NCBI RefSeq assembly: GCF_007859915.1
Contig: NZ_SJPM01000002.1
Coordinates: 1-64,000 of the forward strand
Direction: 5' to 3'
Length of the DNA stretch: 64,000 nt
Source: Neorhodopirellula pilleata
GTDB lineage: Bacteria; Planctomycetota; Planctomycetia; Pirellulales; Pirellulaceae
Positions 55,701 through 64,000 of the stretch are shown one piece after another. Position numbers and translations under genes: made by a program. Every line of letters starts with the position of its first letter. The first letter of the stretch is position 1. The notes beneath the pieces are model-generated. The model was given only the letters and a program-made list of their open reading frames with translations. It made no database searches and had not been told where the DNA came from.

Positions 55701-58700
55701 TACTGGGCCAACGTGGCCGAGCCGGTCAGAGTCAGCGTGCCGGTTCCCGAGTCCCACACGCCGGTGATGCCGTTCTGGTTCGTGAACGCCAAAACGTCTT
55801 CGCCATCGGCGTAGTTGCTGGTGATCGCGATAATCGCCGATTCAATATTTGTATCGTCCACATCGGTGATCGTAATCGCCGACGTGATCGCTACCGCTCC
55901 GTCGTTTTCGGTGTAGTTTAGCGCCGAGGCTTCAAGCAAAGCCGTGAGAGGTGCATCATTCGTCGCCGTGATGTTGACCGACGTATTGCCCGTCGCTTGC
56001 AACGCTCCGCCGGTTCCTTGTGCGCCGCTGTTGCCATCGTCAAACGTCCAGTCGATTTGCACACTCGCCGGTGGTGTGTCGTTGGTGTTGCTGTACGCGA
56101 TCAACTGCATCACTTCGTTGACTTGGGCATTCGTTACGCCGATCCCGAACGTCAGCGCCAACTGTCCGCCGGTGTTGGTGTAGCTGCCGATGTTAGTCGA
56201 CGAAAGTTCCAACGTGCCACCGTTTAGAACCAGATTACCGAACGCTGAAAACACATCTTCGCCATCGGCACCACCGCTGCGAGCCAGCGTCAGTGTGGCA
56301 CCGCCAAAGTCATCGATGTTGCTCAGTTCAGCATCCAGTATTGCGACGTTACCATCGAGCACCACGGCCGAGCCCCCTTCAATGAAAGTGGGATTGCCGT
56401 TCAGGGTTGATCCAAATGTCGGCGCATCGTTGATCGAAGATACATTGAACGTGAGAACGTCGCTTGCTGTGCTGAATGCGGTTGTTCCACCGGTGATAGT
56501 GGAATCAACCTTGGTTCCGACAGTACCTGATGTCCGGTCCCAGGCTCGGTATTCCAGATTGATCGTGCCGCCGTTTTCACCGTTGGGCAACAAGCGAATC
56601 TTGTCCGTCGAGCGTAGCACTAAAGCGTTATTGGCAGAGACCGTACCGATACTTGTCCACGTTGATCCGCCGTCAATGCTGTATTCCAAAAGTCCAGCGG
56701 TGCCGGTCGTCCCAAAGATCGCGAGCCCTTTCGTAAGCACGCTATCGACATCCGTCACGCTGGCGTTCAAGAATGTGGAAATCGTCAACATGTACGATGC
56801 GGTGTCTTCGGTTGTGGCATAGGTCGGAGCGTACGGTACAAGAACCGGCGCATCATTGACCGCAGTCACATTGAACGTAATCGAATTGTCCGTCGGATCA
56901 CGGTCGATTCCGCCGTTCGCGGTGCCACCATCGTCCTGGACCTGGAAACCAAAACTCGTATAGTTCGTACCATTCGCATCTGCGGTTGGTTGGAATGTTA
57001 ACAACCCGCTATCGATATCCGCTTTGGATACCCAGTCGTTGGCAGCGAGGGTTGCGTCGTTGTACAAAAGCTGACCTTGGCTTGGGAGAGATGTGATCCA
57101 AACCCGATCGAAGTTGTTTCCTTCAAGATCCGTAAAGCCAAAGTCAGCAGCGGTTAACGTATAGGTCGCATCTTCAAGAATCGTGATCGTCTTGTTCGCT
57201 CCGCTGGGTGCGTCATTGACGGAGTTGACTGTAATGGCAACGGTTTGGGAATCGAATCCGTTGTCGCCCAGAATCGCGACAATTTCAGATGCGGTTAAGA
57301 CACGATCGTAGATTCGCACGTCATCAAGGCTGCCGACGAACGCGTTTGCCCCAGTTGATTTTCCGCCGATGGTGATGTCGGGCGAACCGGTGACACCCCA
57401 GTCAATGTCACCGAAGTTGAACGAACTGCTGTTGATCTGGACACCGTTGAGATAGAGACGCACGATATTCGTGGTGTCATCCAGCGTTGCCGCGACGTGA
57501 TTCCATCCTTCTCCAGCAATGTTGTTGGCTGAGTTCAGATTGTTGGTCGTAAGTCCTTTGGCATGGACCGCCATGGAGTAACTTGGGTTGGTGCGATCAA
57601 GCGTCACGAAGAACTCGTCACCAATCGACAAGAAGACTTGTTCCTGTTGTCCGGCATCCAAGTTCACCCAGGCCGCGAACGTGACTTCGTTGCCCAGACC
57701 CAAGGCACCGTTGGTGATTCTGATCAAGTCATCGCCGTCAAACGTCATCACATCGCCGCGCTCGGGATCGCTGGTCAGCGTCGGATCGCCGGAAGCGGTC
57801 CCGTCGTGACCATTGCCGCTATCGTCATCGGTCGAGCCGTTTAGGAACTCATATCGGGCATACAGATTCGCTTCGGCGGCCGCGTCGGAACCGGTGGTCA
57901 CCGTTAGCGTATCACTGCCGTTGTAGTTGGCGTTGCCGAGGTACTGCAAACCATCGAGCGCCGCGTTGATGTCGGCTTCGGTCCCAGAAATTGCGATCGT
58001 CGCGCTGTTGTTACTGGTTCCGTTCATAAACGAAATGCCAGCGGTTGTAGCCAGAGTCAGCCGACCATTGGTCACACTCAGCGTCGCCGTTACGATCGGG
58101 TCGTTGTTGCTTCCGCTTTCAATAACGATTGCATTGCCGCCGCCGCCGGAGAATGTCAGCGGAACGTCTTCGTTCACGGATTGAGCAATCGGCACGGTCA
58201 AGAATGCCGGTTCATCGGTGTTGATGATGTTGACCGTCGTGATGCCGGTCGCGGTGAGGTTTCCGCCACTGCCCTGGGATCCGCTGTTGCCATCATGAAA
58301 TTCCCAGGTAACGTCAACGCTTGTCGGCGGCGTGTCGCTGGTGTTCGCATAGGCAATCGACTGCAGCGTTTCGTTGACGAGTGCCTGGGTGGCGTCTGCG
58401 TTGAACGTTAGAATCAGATTGCCGCTGGCTATCGATGAGACGGTTCCGATGTTGATGCCCGACAGTGTGATGTTTCCGCCCTGAGTCAACGCGGCGAGAT
58501 TGCCGGTCGCACTGAACACGTCTTCGGCAACTCCGCCACCGGCGCGATGCAACCACAGGAAAGACCCGTTGAAATTGTCTGCCGCTGAAAGTTCTGCATC
58601 AAAGATCTGTACGTTGGCATCCAGCACCACTGCTGAACCACCTTCGACGTAGGTCGGATTACCGTCCAGTTGGCCCGATTGATAGCTGGTATCGAGCGTA

Positions 58701-61700
58701 CCGTCGGCGTTCAGGCGTGCGATCAAGGCACGTGAGAAACCATGGCGACTATCGTAGCCTCCAACGACAATCTTTTCCTCCACTCCGTCGTCATAGAGTG
58801 AGATGTCATAACCGTCGGCGTAGTCATTGGTCAGACCGGAGAGCCAGACGCCGTTGTCACCGAATCCGGTATCGAAACTTCCGTCGGTATTCAGCCGTAC
58901 CACCACCAGTTCGTAACCGTAGGCGCTGTTCGTTTCAGCCGTTCCGACCACCAGCAGCCTGTCATCGGACTGCTGGATGACTTTGACTCCGTAGGCCGAA
59001 AGGACGTCGGGATGTGTTAGTGTTGCTGTTCCACCTACACCAAAGCTCGTGTCCAGGACGCCGTTACCATCGAAGCGAGTGATGACCAGATCGTTGCCCA
59101 GTAACCCGGTAACCGCGATCTTGCCATCCGATTGAACGACCAGACTGTTGGTCTTGTGTCCGACCGAAAGAATTCCGTCCCCATCAAACGTCGCGTCGAG
59201 TGCACCGGCGGTTGTCAGCCGAATGACGTGATTCTCGCCCGCGGCCAGAATGCGACCATCGGCCAGAATGGTCACTGAACCGAGACGTTCACTGGTACCT
59301 CCAAGATTGACATTAACGATCCCATCGCCATCAAAGGTCGAATCCAGCACACCCGCGCTGGTGTATCTCGCCACAAACGAATCCGGTCCATTCGCGCCCA
59401 CCACGACGATGGTGCCATCGGTGTGCACGGCGACTTCATACGCATCGTCGTTGCCATTGACATCCGTCACCACCACTCCGCCAGTGCCGAAGCCGGTGTC
59501 CAGAGTGCCATCGCTGTTGTACCGAGCCAGTCCGATATCGCTGCCAACGTCACCCGTGACCAGGAACTTGCCGTCCGGCTGCTGCTTGATGTCTTGGATA
59601 TAGGCGATCGACGATGCCTCGAAATAACCGTTGATTCCAAAACTGGTGTCAAGTTGGCCGTCAGGCCCCAGTTTGCCAACCACCGAGTCAATGTTGGAAT
59701 TGTAAGGCGTGAACAAGACGCTGCCATCAGCAAGTGCCAGGGACGCAACATTCTGGTTGTATCCTGGCTCGCCGTAGCCAATGGCGAAACCGCCCTCGGA
59801 ACCGAACGTCGGTGCATCGTTGATGCCCGTGGTGACGATCGCAGCCCTTTCAATGGTCGTGGAAAAGGCGGTGCTGCCACCATTGACAGACGTGCTGACG
59901 TACGTGCCCTCGCTTCCCGTCGTTTGGTCCCAGGCACGAAACTCAATTCGCTCGCTTTGCGAGGAAGTTGCATTCGGCACCAACCGAATCAGGTCCGTTG
60001 ATCGCAGAAGCAGTGCGTTGAAAGTTGAAACTGAATCGACCCGCTGCCACGTCGCGCCACCGTCGATCGAGTAGTCAAAGGCGTTGCTCACATAGGTCAC
60101 CGCAATGCCTTCGACGGCCCCCGCATCAGCGTCAATCACCCGATCGCCGCTGACGCTGGCCAGCAACGAAGCAACCGTGTTACCAGCGTTGTTGACGTCG
60201 TCTTCTGAAATGGTGGTAAAGGTAGTTTGCTCGTAAACTGAAACATTATCGAGGTAGCCATCGACCCCCGTCGAGCTCGCTGAGACATCGGTGAATGTCA
60301 GTGTCGTCGTTGTCGAATCGGCGACAAATGAATAGGTGAAAGTGGTGAAGGTCGTTCCTGGCACCGACGATGTTCGTGTGGCGATCAGGAGGTTGGTGGC
60401 ACCATCGACTTTGACCTGCATTTGCTGGCTGAGCGAGCCACTGTCATCCCGGTATTGGAATGTCAGCGTGTACGTTTGTCCGATGATCGTCGTGAAAGAC
60501 TGTGATGCCGTATGCGGACCTGCGACATCGCCCTCGCCGAATCGCAGCGCGTTGCCCGTATTCGTGACGGTTCCCGTTGTGCTCCAGCCGGTTAAGTCAC
60601 CAGTCTCAAGATCGCCGTTGACAAGCAAGTTCGTTTGATTGATCACCGGTGCATCGTTGGTCGCCGTGATGTTGACCGTCGTGCTGCCAGTGGCCTGCAG
60701 AGCCGCGCCGCCTTGTGTCTGCACGGTGTCTCCGCCGTCGTCGAACGTCCAGTCGATTTGCACACTGGCGGGCGGTGTATCGCTGCTGTTGGCATAAGTG
60801 ATCTGGCGCAGGATGTTGTCGACGTCGGCGCTGGTTGGGATTTCGCCATTGGCATCGGTGAACGTGATGACCAGTTGGCCCGCCGTGGCCGTGGTGTCAA
60901 ACGTGGCAATGATCTGACCGCTCTTGAGCAGGTTCCCGCCGGACAGCGTGATGCCGTTGCCGTTGTTGAAGCTCAGCACATCTTCGGCAGCCGCTCCGCC
61001 GTTTCGAACCAGCGTGACGCTTGCTCCGGCGTAGTTGCCGTAGCCTGAATTCAATGCATCCAACTCGGCATCGTAGACATTGACATCATTGTCCAGCACC
61101 ACCGCCGCGCCGTTTTCGGTGTAGGTCGGTGTGCCGTCCAGCGTGCTGGCGGCAGCGAAGGTGGTGTCCAGCGTGCCATCGCTGTTGTAGCGAGCCAAGG
61201 CGAAGTCATAGTTGTCGCCATTGTCGCTGTCCCCTGCCACCACGATCTTGCCGTCGGCCTGCACGACGACGCTGTATCCAGTGTCATACAGCGTCCCGAT
61301 GGCGGTGGTCAGCTTGCCGTCGCCGGAGAAAGTAGTGTCCAGCGTGCCGTCGCTGTTGTAACGCACCAGAGCGAATTCGTCGTTGCTGCCGATCGCGCTG
61401 TATCCCGCCAAAAGGATCTTGCCGTCGGCCTGCACGGCAACGCTGTAGCTTTGATCATGCCCTGTGCCGATGGCGGTGGTGAGTTTGCCATCGCCGGAGA
61501 AGCTGGTGTCCAGCGTGCCATCGCTGTTGTATCGCACCAATGCGAAGTCTTGATTGCTGCCATTCCAGCTGTCCCCTGCCACCAGAATCTTGCCGTCGGC
61601 CTGCACAGTGACACTCTTCCCAGAAGCATTGTAGGCCCCGATAGCGGTGGTGAGTATGCCGTCGCCGGAGAAAGTGGTGTCCAGCGTGCCGTCGCTGTTG

Positions 61701-64000
61701 TAACGCACCACGGCGAATTCATCGTTGCCGTTGGTGCTGGACCCCGCCACCAGAATCTTGCCGTCGGCTTGCACGGTGACGCTGTTTCCTTTGTCATGGC
61801 TCAATCCAACAGCCGTGGTGAGAATGCCGTCGCCGGAGAAGCTGGTGTCCAGCGTGCCGTCGCTGTTGTAACGCACCAATGTGATGTCTTCGTTGCTGCC
61901 GTTCCAGCTGGTTCCCGCCACCAGGATCTTGCCGTCGGCTTGCACGGTGACGCTGTTTCCCGTGTCATGGCTCGCACCAATGTCCGTCGTGAGCATGCCG
62001 TCGCCAGAGAAACTGGTGTCCAGCGTTCCGTCGGTGTTGTAACGCACCAGGGCGAAATCATTATTGCTGCCGTTGAAGCTTCGCCCTGCCACCAGGATCT
62101 TGCCGTCGGCTTGCACGGTCACGCTGCTTGCAGTGTCATTGCTCGCACCAATGGCAGTAGTAAGCTTGCCGTCGCCCGCGAAACTGGTATCCAGCGTGCC
62201 GTCGGTGTTGTAACGCGCCAGTGCGAAGTCATCATTGCTGCCGTTATCGCTGGTTCCTGCCACCACAATCTTGCCGTCGGCCTGTAGCGCGACGCGAGCT
62301 CCAAAGTCGTCTTCCGCGCCGATAGCAGTGGTCAGCGTGCCAGCATTGCTAAAGGAGGGCGGGTCGTTGACCGCACTCACCGAAACGGTACTGGTGACCG
62401 TGCTACTGAGCTGCCCTTCGGCATCGAGTATTTGGATGTCGAGTGTTCGATTACCTTCAGTGGGTGTGTCCGAGCTGTTTTCGTAGGTGATGCCTTGTAT
62501 CAGCGACTGCAGATCAGCCAGAGGGAAATCACCACCGAACTCCTTGACGATGGTGAAACCAGTTCCATCGAAGTCGATTTCGAAATCCGTACTGCCCACC
62601 GTGCGAGTGACCACATCTCCGGTGCCGTAACTAAAGGTGTAGCCCGCCACGGTAACAAGCTCACTGGCACCGTCCGGCATCGCGGACAGGGTGATGTACA
62701 GATCCTGGAAGGACGTGCTATCGGCATCGCTGATAATGATATCCGTGTCGGAGATGTTGACTGCTCCGCCATCTTCTGTGAAGGATACAGAAAAGTCGGT
62801 TCCAATGTCGTTGGTGCCATTGAGGTCCACGACTGGAGCATCATTGACGGCGGTGATATTGACCGTCGTGCTGCCGGTGACTTGTTCTGCGGAACCGCCT
62901 TGAGTTTGAACACTGTCGCCGCCATCGTCGAACGTCCAGTCAATCTGAGCGCTTGCTGGTGGCGCGTCATTGCTGTTGCTGTAGGCGATTTGCTGCATCG
63001 CTTCATTGACGAGCGCATTAGTGGCGTTACTGTTGAAAGTCAGAACCAACGTGCCGCTGGAGTTTTGCGTTACAGAGCCGATTGTGGTGGCGCCAACGAC
63101 CAAGTTGTTTGATCCTTGAGCTAGCGAGACCAAGGTTCCTGTCGCCGAGTACTCATCGTCGGCACTTGCAGCACCGTTGCGAACAAGCGTCAACGTTGCT
63201 CCGTCGAAATCGTCGATGCCCGAAAGCTCTTCATCAAATATTTGAACGTCGCCATCCAGCACAACCGCTGCACCGCCTTCTGTGTATGTTGGTTTGCCGT
63301 CGAGCGAATTCGCGATCGTACCAAACTGCTGGTTCAGTGATCCATCGCTGTTGTATTTAACCAAAGCGAAATCTTCATCGGTGCCGTTGTTACTCCGTCC
63401 CGCCACAACAATCGTGCCGTCACTCCCAACACTGACGCTGTAGGCTAGATCTTGACCCGGTCCAATGGGCGTTGTGACGATCCCGCCGGTGCCAAAGGTA
63501 TTGTCCAACGAGCCGTTCGTGTTGTAGCGAACCAAAGCGAAATCGTTGTCGGTGCCGTTGGAACTGTATCCAGCCACAAGGACTTTTCCGTCGTCCTGTA
63601 CCGTGACGGATTGACCGGAATCGCTGGTCGAGCCAACAGTTGTCGCCACCAAACCTGTACCACCGAATGTGGCGTCCAGCGTGCCATCGGCGTCGTATCG
63701 CAGAACCGCAAAGTGGCTTCGTGAATCAAAGATGGCTCCCGCCAACAGAATCTGGCCATTGGCTTGCAACGTGACACTGTTCCCAATTCCGGCAACCGCG
63801 CCACTTGGCGTCTCCACAATTCCGTCGCCACCACCGAAGCTCGTGTCGAGCGAACCGTCGCTGTTGTAGCGAACCAAGGCAAACGTTTGCCCGCCGGTTG
63901 AACCCCTACCGCCCAGAAGAAGTTTCCCGTCAGCCTGAATAGTGACGCTAAAGGCTTGGTCTACCCCAGACCCAAGTGGCGTCGTGACGATTCCGCTTGC
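52763..64000 (-). CDS. Giant cell-surface repeat protein (delta-60, cadherin-like, LamG), N-terminus beyond the window
   Basis: At least 3745 residues; the frame is open to the window's last base, so the 5' end is missing. Three blocks of delta-60 (SFGGDGxVTT...VxxDGKIxVAG) repeats lie at about 63330-64000, 61150-62350 and 58680-59800. Between them recur Ig/cadherin-like modules opening with variants of LDGNPTYxEGGSAVVLDxxV (five copies). A DUF642/CBM-like sandwich lies at about 60230-60645 and a LamG domain at about 57270-57875. About 53470-57230 is cadherin-like and tandem-95 repeats with VNDAP linkers. Then come a run of 20 prolines, a Glu/Pro/Ser linker, about 110 soluble residues and two membrane helices (LFVGASAGIAAWCVGGSYLF and on). 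Probably an anchored adhesin. The c-di-GMP gene overlaps its stop. Confidence 0.92.
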   Translation of the reverse strand, partial: ASGIVTTPLGSGVDQAFSVTIQADGKLLLGGRGSTGGQTFALVRYNSDGSLDTSFGGGDGIVETPSGAVAGIGNSVTLQANGQILLAGAIFDSRSHFAVLRYDADGTLDATFGGTGLVATTVGSTSDSGQSVTVQDDGKVLVAGYSSNGTDNDFALVRYNTNGSLDNTFGTGGIVTTPIGPGQDLAYSVSVGSDGTIVVAGRSNNGTDEDFALVKYNSDGSLNQQFGTIANSLDGKPTYTEGGAAVVLDGDVQIFDEELSGIDDFDGATLTLVRNGAASADDEYSATGTLVSLAQGSNNLVVGATTIGSVTQNSSGTLVLTFNSNATNALVNEAMQQIAYSNSNDAPPASAQIDWTFDDGGDSVQTQGGSAEQVTGSTTVNITAVNDAPVVDLNGTNDIGTDFSVSFTEDGGAVNISDTDIIISDADSTSFQDLYITLSAMPDGASELVTVAGYTFSYGTGDVVTRTVGSTDFEIDFDGTGFTIVKEFGGDFPLADLQSLIQGITYENSSDTPTEGNRTLDIQILDAEGQLSSTVTSTVSVSAVNDPPSFSNAGTLTTAIGAEDDFGARVALQADGKIVVAGTSDNGSNDDFALARYNTDGTLDTSFAGDGKLTTAIGASNDTASSVTVQADGKILVAGRSFNGSNNDFALVRYNTDGTLDTSFSGDGMLTTDIGASHDTGNSVTVQADGKILVAGTSWNGSNEDITLVRYNSDGTLDTSFSGDGILTTAVGLSHDKGNSVTVQADGKILVAGSSTNGNDEFAVVRYNSDGTLDTTFSGDGILTTAIGAYNASGKSVTVQADGKILVAGDSWNGSNQDFALVRYNSDGTLDTSFSGDGKLTTAIGTGHDQSYSVAVQADGKILLAGYSAIGSNDEFALVRYNSDGTLDTTFSGDGKLTTAIGTLYDTGYSVVVQADGKIVVAGDSDNGDNYDFALARYNSDGTLDTTFAAASTLDGTPTYTENGAAVVLDNDVNVYDAELDALNSGYGNYAGASVTLVRNGGAAAEDVLSFNNGNGITLSGGNLLKSGQIIATFDTTATAGQLVITFTDANGEIPTSADVDNILRQITYANSSDTPPASVQIDWTFDDGGDTVQTQGGAALQATGSTTVNITATNDAPVINQTNLLVNGDLETGDLTGWSTTGTVTNTGNALRFGEGDVAGPHTASQSFTTIIGQTYTLTFQYRDDSGSLSQQMQVKVDGATNLLIATRTSSVPGTTFTTFTYSFVADSTTTTLTFTDVSASSTGVDGYLDNVSVYEQTTFTTISEDDVNNAGNTVASLLASVSGDRVIDADAGAVEGIAVTYVSNAFDYSIDGGATWQRVDSVSTFNALLLRSTDLIRLVPNATSSQSERIEFRAWDQTTGSEGTYVSTSVNGGSTAFSTTIERAAIVTTGINDAPTFGSEGGFAIGYGEPGYNQNVASLALADGSVLFTPYNSNIDSVVGKLGPDGQLDTSFGINGYFEASSIAYIQDIKQQPDGKFLVTGDVGSDIGLARYNSDGTLDTGFGTGGVVVTDVNGNDDAYEVAVHTDGTIVVVGANGPDSFVARYTSAGVLDSTFDGDGIVNVNLGGTSERLGSVTILADGRILAAGENHVIRLTTAGALDATFDGDGILSVGHKTNSLVVQSDGKIAVTGLLGNDLVITRFDGNGVLDTSFGVGGTATLTHPDVLSAYGVKVIQQSDDRLLVVGTAETNSAYGYELVVVRLNTDGSFDTGFGDNGVWLSGLTNDYADGYDISLYDDGVEEKIVVGGYDSRHGFSRALIARLNADGTLDTSYQSGQLDGNPTYVEGGSAVVLDANVQIFDAELSAADNFNGSFLWLHRAGGGVAEDVFSATGNLAALTQGGNITLSGINIGTVSSIASGNLILTFNADATQALVNETLQSIAYANTSDTPPTSVDVTWEFHDGNSGSQGSGGNLTATGITTVNIINTDEPAFLTVPIAQSVNEDVPLTFSGGGGNAIVIESGSNNDPIVTATLSVTNGRLTLATTAGISFMNGTSNNSATIAISGTEADINAALDGLQYLGNANYNGSDTLTVTTGSDAAAEANLYARYEFLNGSTDDDSGNGHDGTASGDPTLTSDPERGDVMTFDGDDLIRITNGALGLGNEVTFAAWVNLDAGQQEQVFLSIGDEFFVTLDRTNPSYSMAVHAKGLTTNNLNSANNIAGEGWNHVAATLDDTTNIVRLYLNGVQINSSSFNFGDIDWGVTGSPDITIGGKSTGANAFVGSLDDVRIYDRVLTASEIVAILGDNGFDSQTVAITVNSVNDAPSGANKTITILEDATYTLTAADFGFTDLEGNNFDRVWITSLPSQGQLLYNDATLAANDWVSKADIDSGLLTFQPTADANGTNYTSFGFQVQDDGGTANGGIDRDPTDNSITFNVTAVNDAPVLVPYAPTYATTEDTASYMLTISTFLNASVTDVDSVLTKGLAIFGTTGTAGLLEYSIDGGSTWTSIGTVSANNALVLRSTDKIRLLPNGENGGTINLEYRAWDRTSGTVGTKVDSTITGGTTAFSTASDVLTFNVSSINDAPTFGSTLNGNPTFIEGGSAVVLDGNVAILDAELSNIDDFGGATLTLARSGGADGEDVFSAFGNLVLNGGTLELSSTNIGSYTNTGGQLALTFGIGVTNAQVNEVMQLIAYSNTNDTPPASVQIDWTFDDGNSGAQGTGGALQATGNTSVNITATNDAPLTALLEASALNYTENDGAVAITSAITITDVDDTNIESAIIAITSNYADGEDVLAFTNQNGITGVWDSGTGTLTLTGSATLAQYEAALRSVTFENLSDDPTTGTRTVSFTVNDGDANSNTQSRDIGFTAVNDAPVQTSIESTALNYTENDGTVAITSTLAITDLDGTNIESAVVAITGNYVDGQDVLAFNNQNGISSSWNATTGELTLTGSATLAQYEAALRSITYTNTSDNPSSANRTVSFTVNDGDDNSNTVTRDIVIERVNDTPDVVGPGSAYSVNEQTNLNIHGTGFSVTDVDAGSGTMTATIAVGEGSIAVAAGDSGIAISSGNGTGSVILTGTLAQINNLLTGVGTGSIVYNNGSDTPSASTTITVTVNDGGNTGTDPGLTADGSSEEDSASQTINLIATNDDPTNVGSLPTDITVTEDVASNIDLSAINFSDVDAASGTLTATLSTTTGGQLTGAAGTGITIGGTATARTFTGTLTDLNNYFDNASNITYVHGTPHTNGDNADTIGVVINDNGNTGTGGGVDQNLGTVNVDITAVNDTPVGIPAITGTVTEDQTLTADTSGISDNDGLGAFSYQWLRDGVNIGGATASTYTLGDADVGSQISVEVTYTDGEGNNEGPLASAQTAAVTNVNDTPVGVADNYSLNEDNVLNNNVLSNDHDNDISDTLTAVLNQDVAHGQLILQTDGSFAYTPDHNFNGIDEFTYRVFDGTTYSSETTVALTINAINDAPIAVDDAAQINVGETININASNGLLANDSDVEGDSLTAVLIAGPSSGSLTLQSNGSWSYEAAPGFYGLVSFTYAANDGSVNSATATVTILVSVGGPAPPPPPPPPPPPPPPPPPPPPNPTPEPEPLPESEPESNPVTTPPEFIPEHSMGPSTEVDETAKTSDDSGNLPPKDTDLLYGMIAQSVADGKEQNLGNLQTTEMTFKPWSSYLRRILVSADYSEESARMNFIVENSDLQFSLSQFLSQEDERQATLQLASGTATTLFVGASAGIAAWCVGGSYLFSLLASSLPTWAGFDVIHIVNNPTRCLNVDDKSVAQIISAGMQSESESSS
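53403..53465. repeat. Low-complexity GGC/GGT/GGA run coding for polyproline
   Basis: An imperfect triplet run that encodes about 20 consecutive prolines in the giant protein (minus strand). It separates the extracellular repeats from the membrane-proximal part, like a stiff spacer. The antisense polyglycine frame is not a gene. Confidence 0.9.
61150..62350. repeat. Seven 171-bp tandem repeats inside the giant gene
   Basis: Units of 57 residues (171 bp) recur with high DNA identity; the segment ATCTTGCCGTCGGCYTGCAC reappears at intervals of 171 bp (for example near 61417, 61588, 61759, 61930, 62101 and 62272). They form the central delta-60 block, probably a seven-bladed beta-propeller. Confidence 0.88.

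Noticed and set aside
61150..62350. CRISPR-like or satellite array
   Set aside because: The 171-bp periodicity is coding (57-residue delta-60 repeats) and in frame throughout.
54065..63112. Many long plus-strand frames opposite the giant repeat gene
   Set aside because: They mirror the repetitive codon use of the minus-strand gene, repeat with its period and contain no known domain.

Overview
The window looks like a chromosomal segment of a planctomycete, most likely Pirellulaceae (Rhodopirellula-like). The reasons are the adjacent DUF1501 and cytochrome/DUF1549/DUF1553 pair, very large secreted proteins without close bacterial models, a cytochrome c554-type tetraheme protein, moderate GC content, and many small palindromic intergenic repeats. 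This is inferred from gene content; no rRNA or other marker gene is present.

Layout. (1) 0.5-12.2 kb is a polysaccharide region: a GT2 glycosyltransferase and a squalene-cyclase-fold/HEAT secreted protein on the minus strand, then a plus-strand run of ABC permease (Wzm-like), ABC ATPase with a Wzt-like C-terminus, methyltransferase, large membrane protein and two GT4 glycosyltransferases. This is an O-antigen-like, ABC-transporter-dependent export locus. (2) 12.2-15.3 kb has an unrecognised secreted protein, a possible small gene and a phospholipid N-methyltransferase-like enzyme. (3) 15.4-29.1 kb is a minus-strand operon of three genes joined by 4-base overlaps: a 1478-aa and a 2656-aa exported membrane protein of unknown function and a class V aminotransferase (cysteine desulfurase-like). 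The 2656-aa protein looks like two fused units, each built like the 1478-aa protein. (4) 29.3-30.5 kb carries a tetraheme cytochrome. (5) 31.3-39.3 kb is a nucleoside/ribose operon: LacI regulator, exported nucleoside hydrolase, ribokinase, binding lipoprotein, ABC ATPase, permease and a second exported nucleoside hydrolase, with a perfect LacI-type palindrome upstream. (6) 39.8-49.8 kb has a trypsin-PDZ-PA14 protein, a TIM-barrel sugar isomerase, an AI-2E-type permease, the DUF1501 and DUF1549/1553 pair and a small DMT-type membrane protein. (7) 50.3-64.0 kb has a GGDEF plus HD-type c-di-GMP enzyme whose start codon overlaps the stop of a giant repeat protein (more than 3745 residues), which runs off the right edge and so lacks its N-terminus here.

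Repeats are the other theme. At least three kinds of short inverted-repeat elements end in CTAG and share a terminal consensus close to CTAG-TGSTYTGT. They are nested in one another, abut sharing one CTAG, and in one case separate two convergent genes whose TAG stop codons both sit in the flanking CTAGs. An occupied site at 30.6 kb can be compared with an unoccupied homologous site at 35.6 kb. Another inverted-repeat element, a 24-bp-arm hairpin and a 13-copy heptamer array directly in front of the ribose ABC ATPase complete the picture.

How the genes work together: the ribose operon would hydrolyse nucleosides outside the cytoplasm, import the ribose and phosphorylate it. The Wzm/Wzt locus would export a glycan. 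The giant surface protein and the c-di-GMP enzyme are probably made from one transcript and may control attachment.
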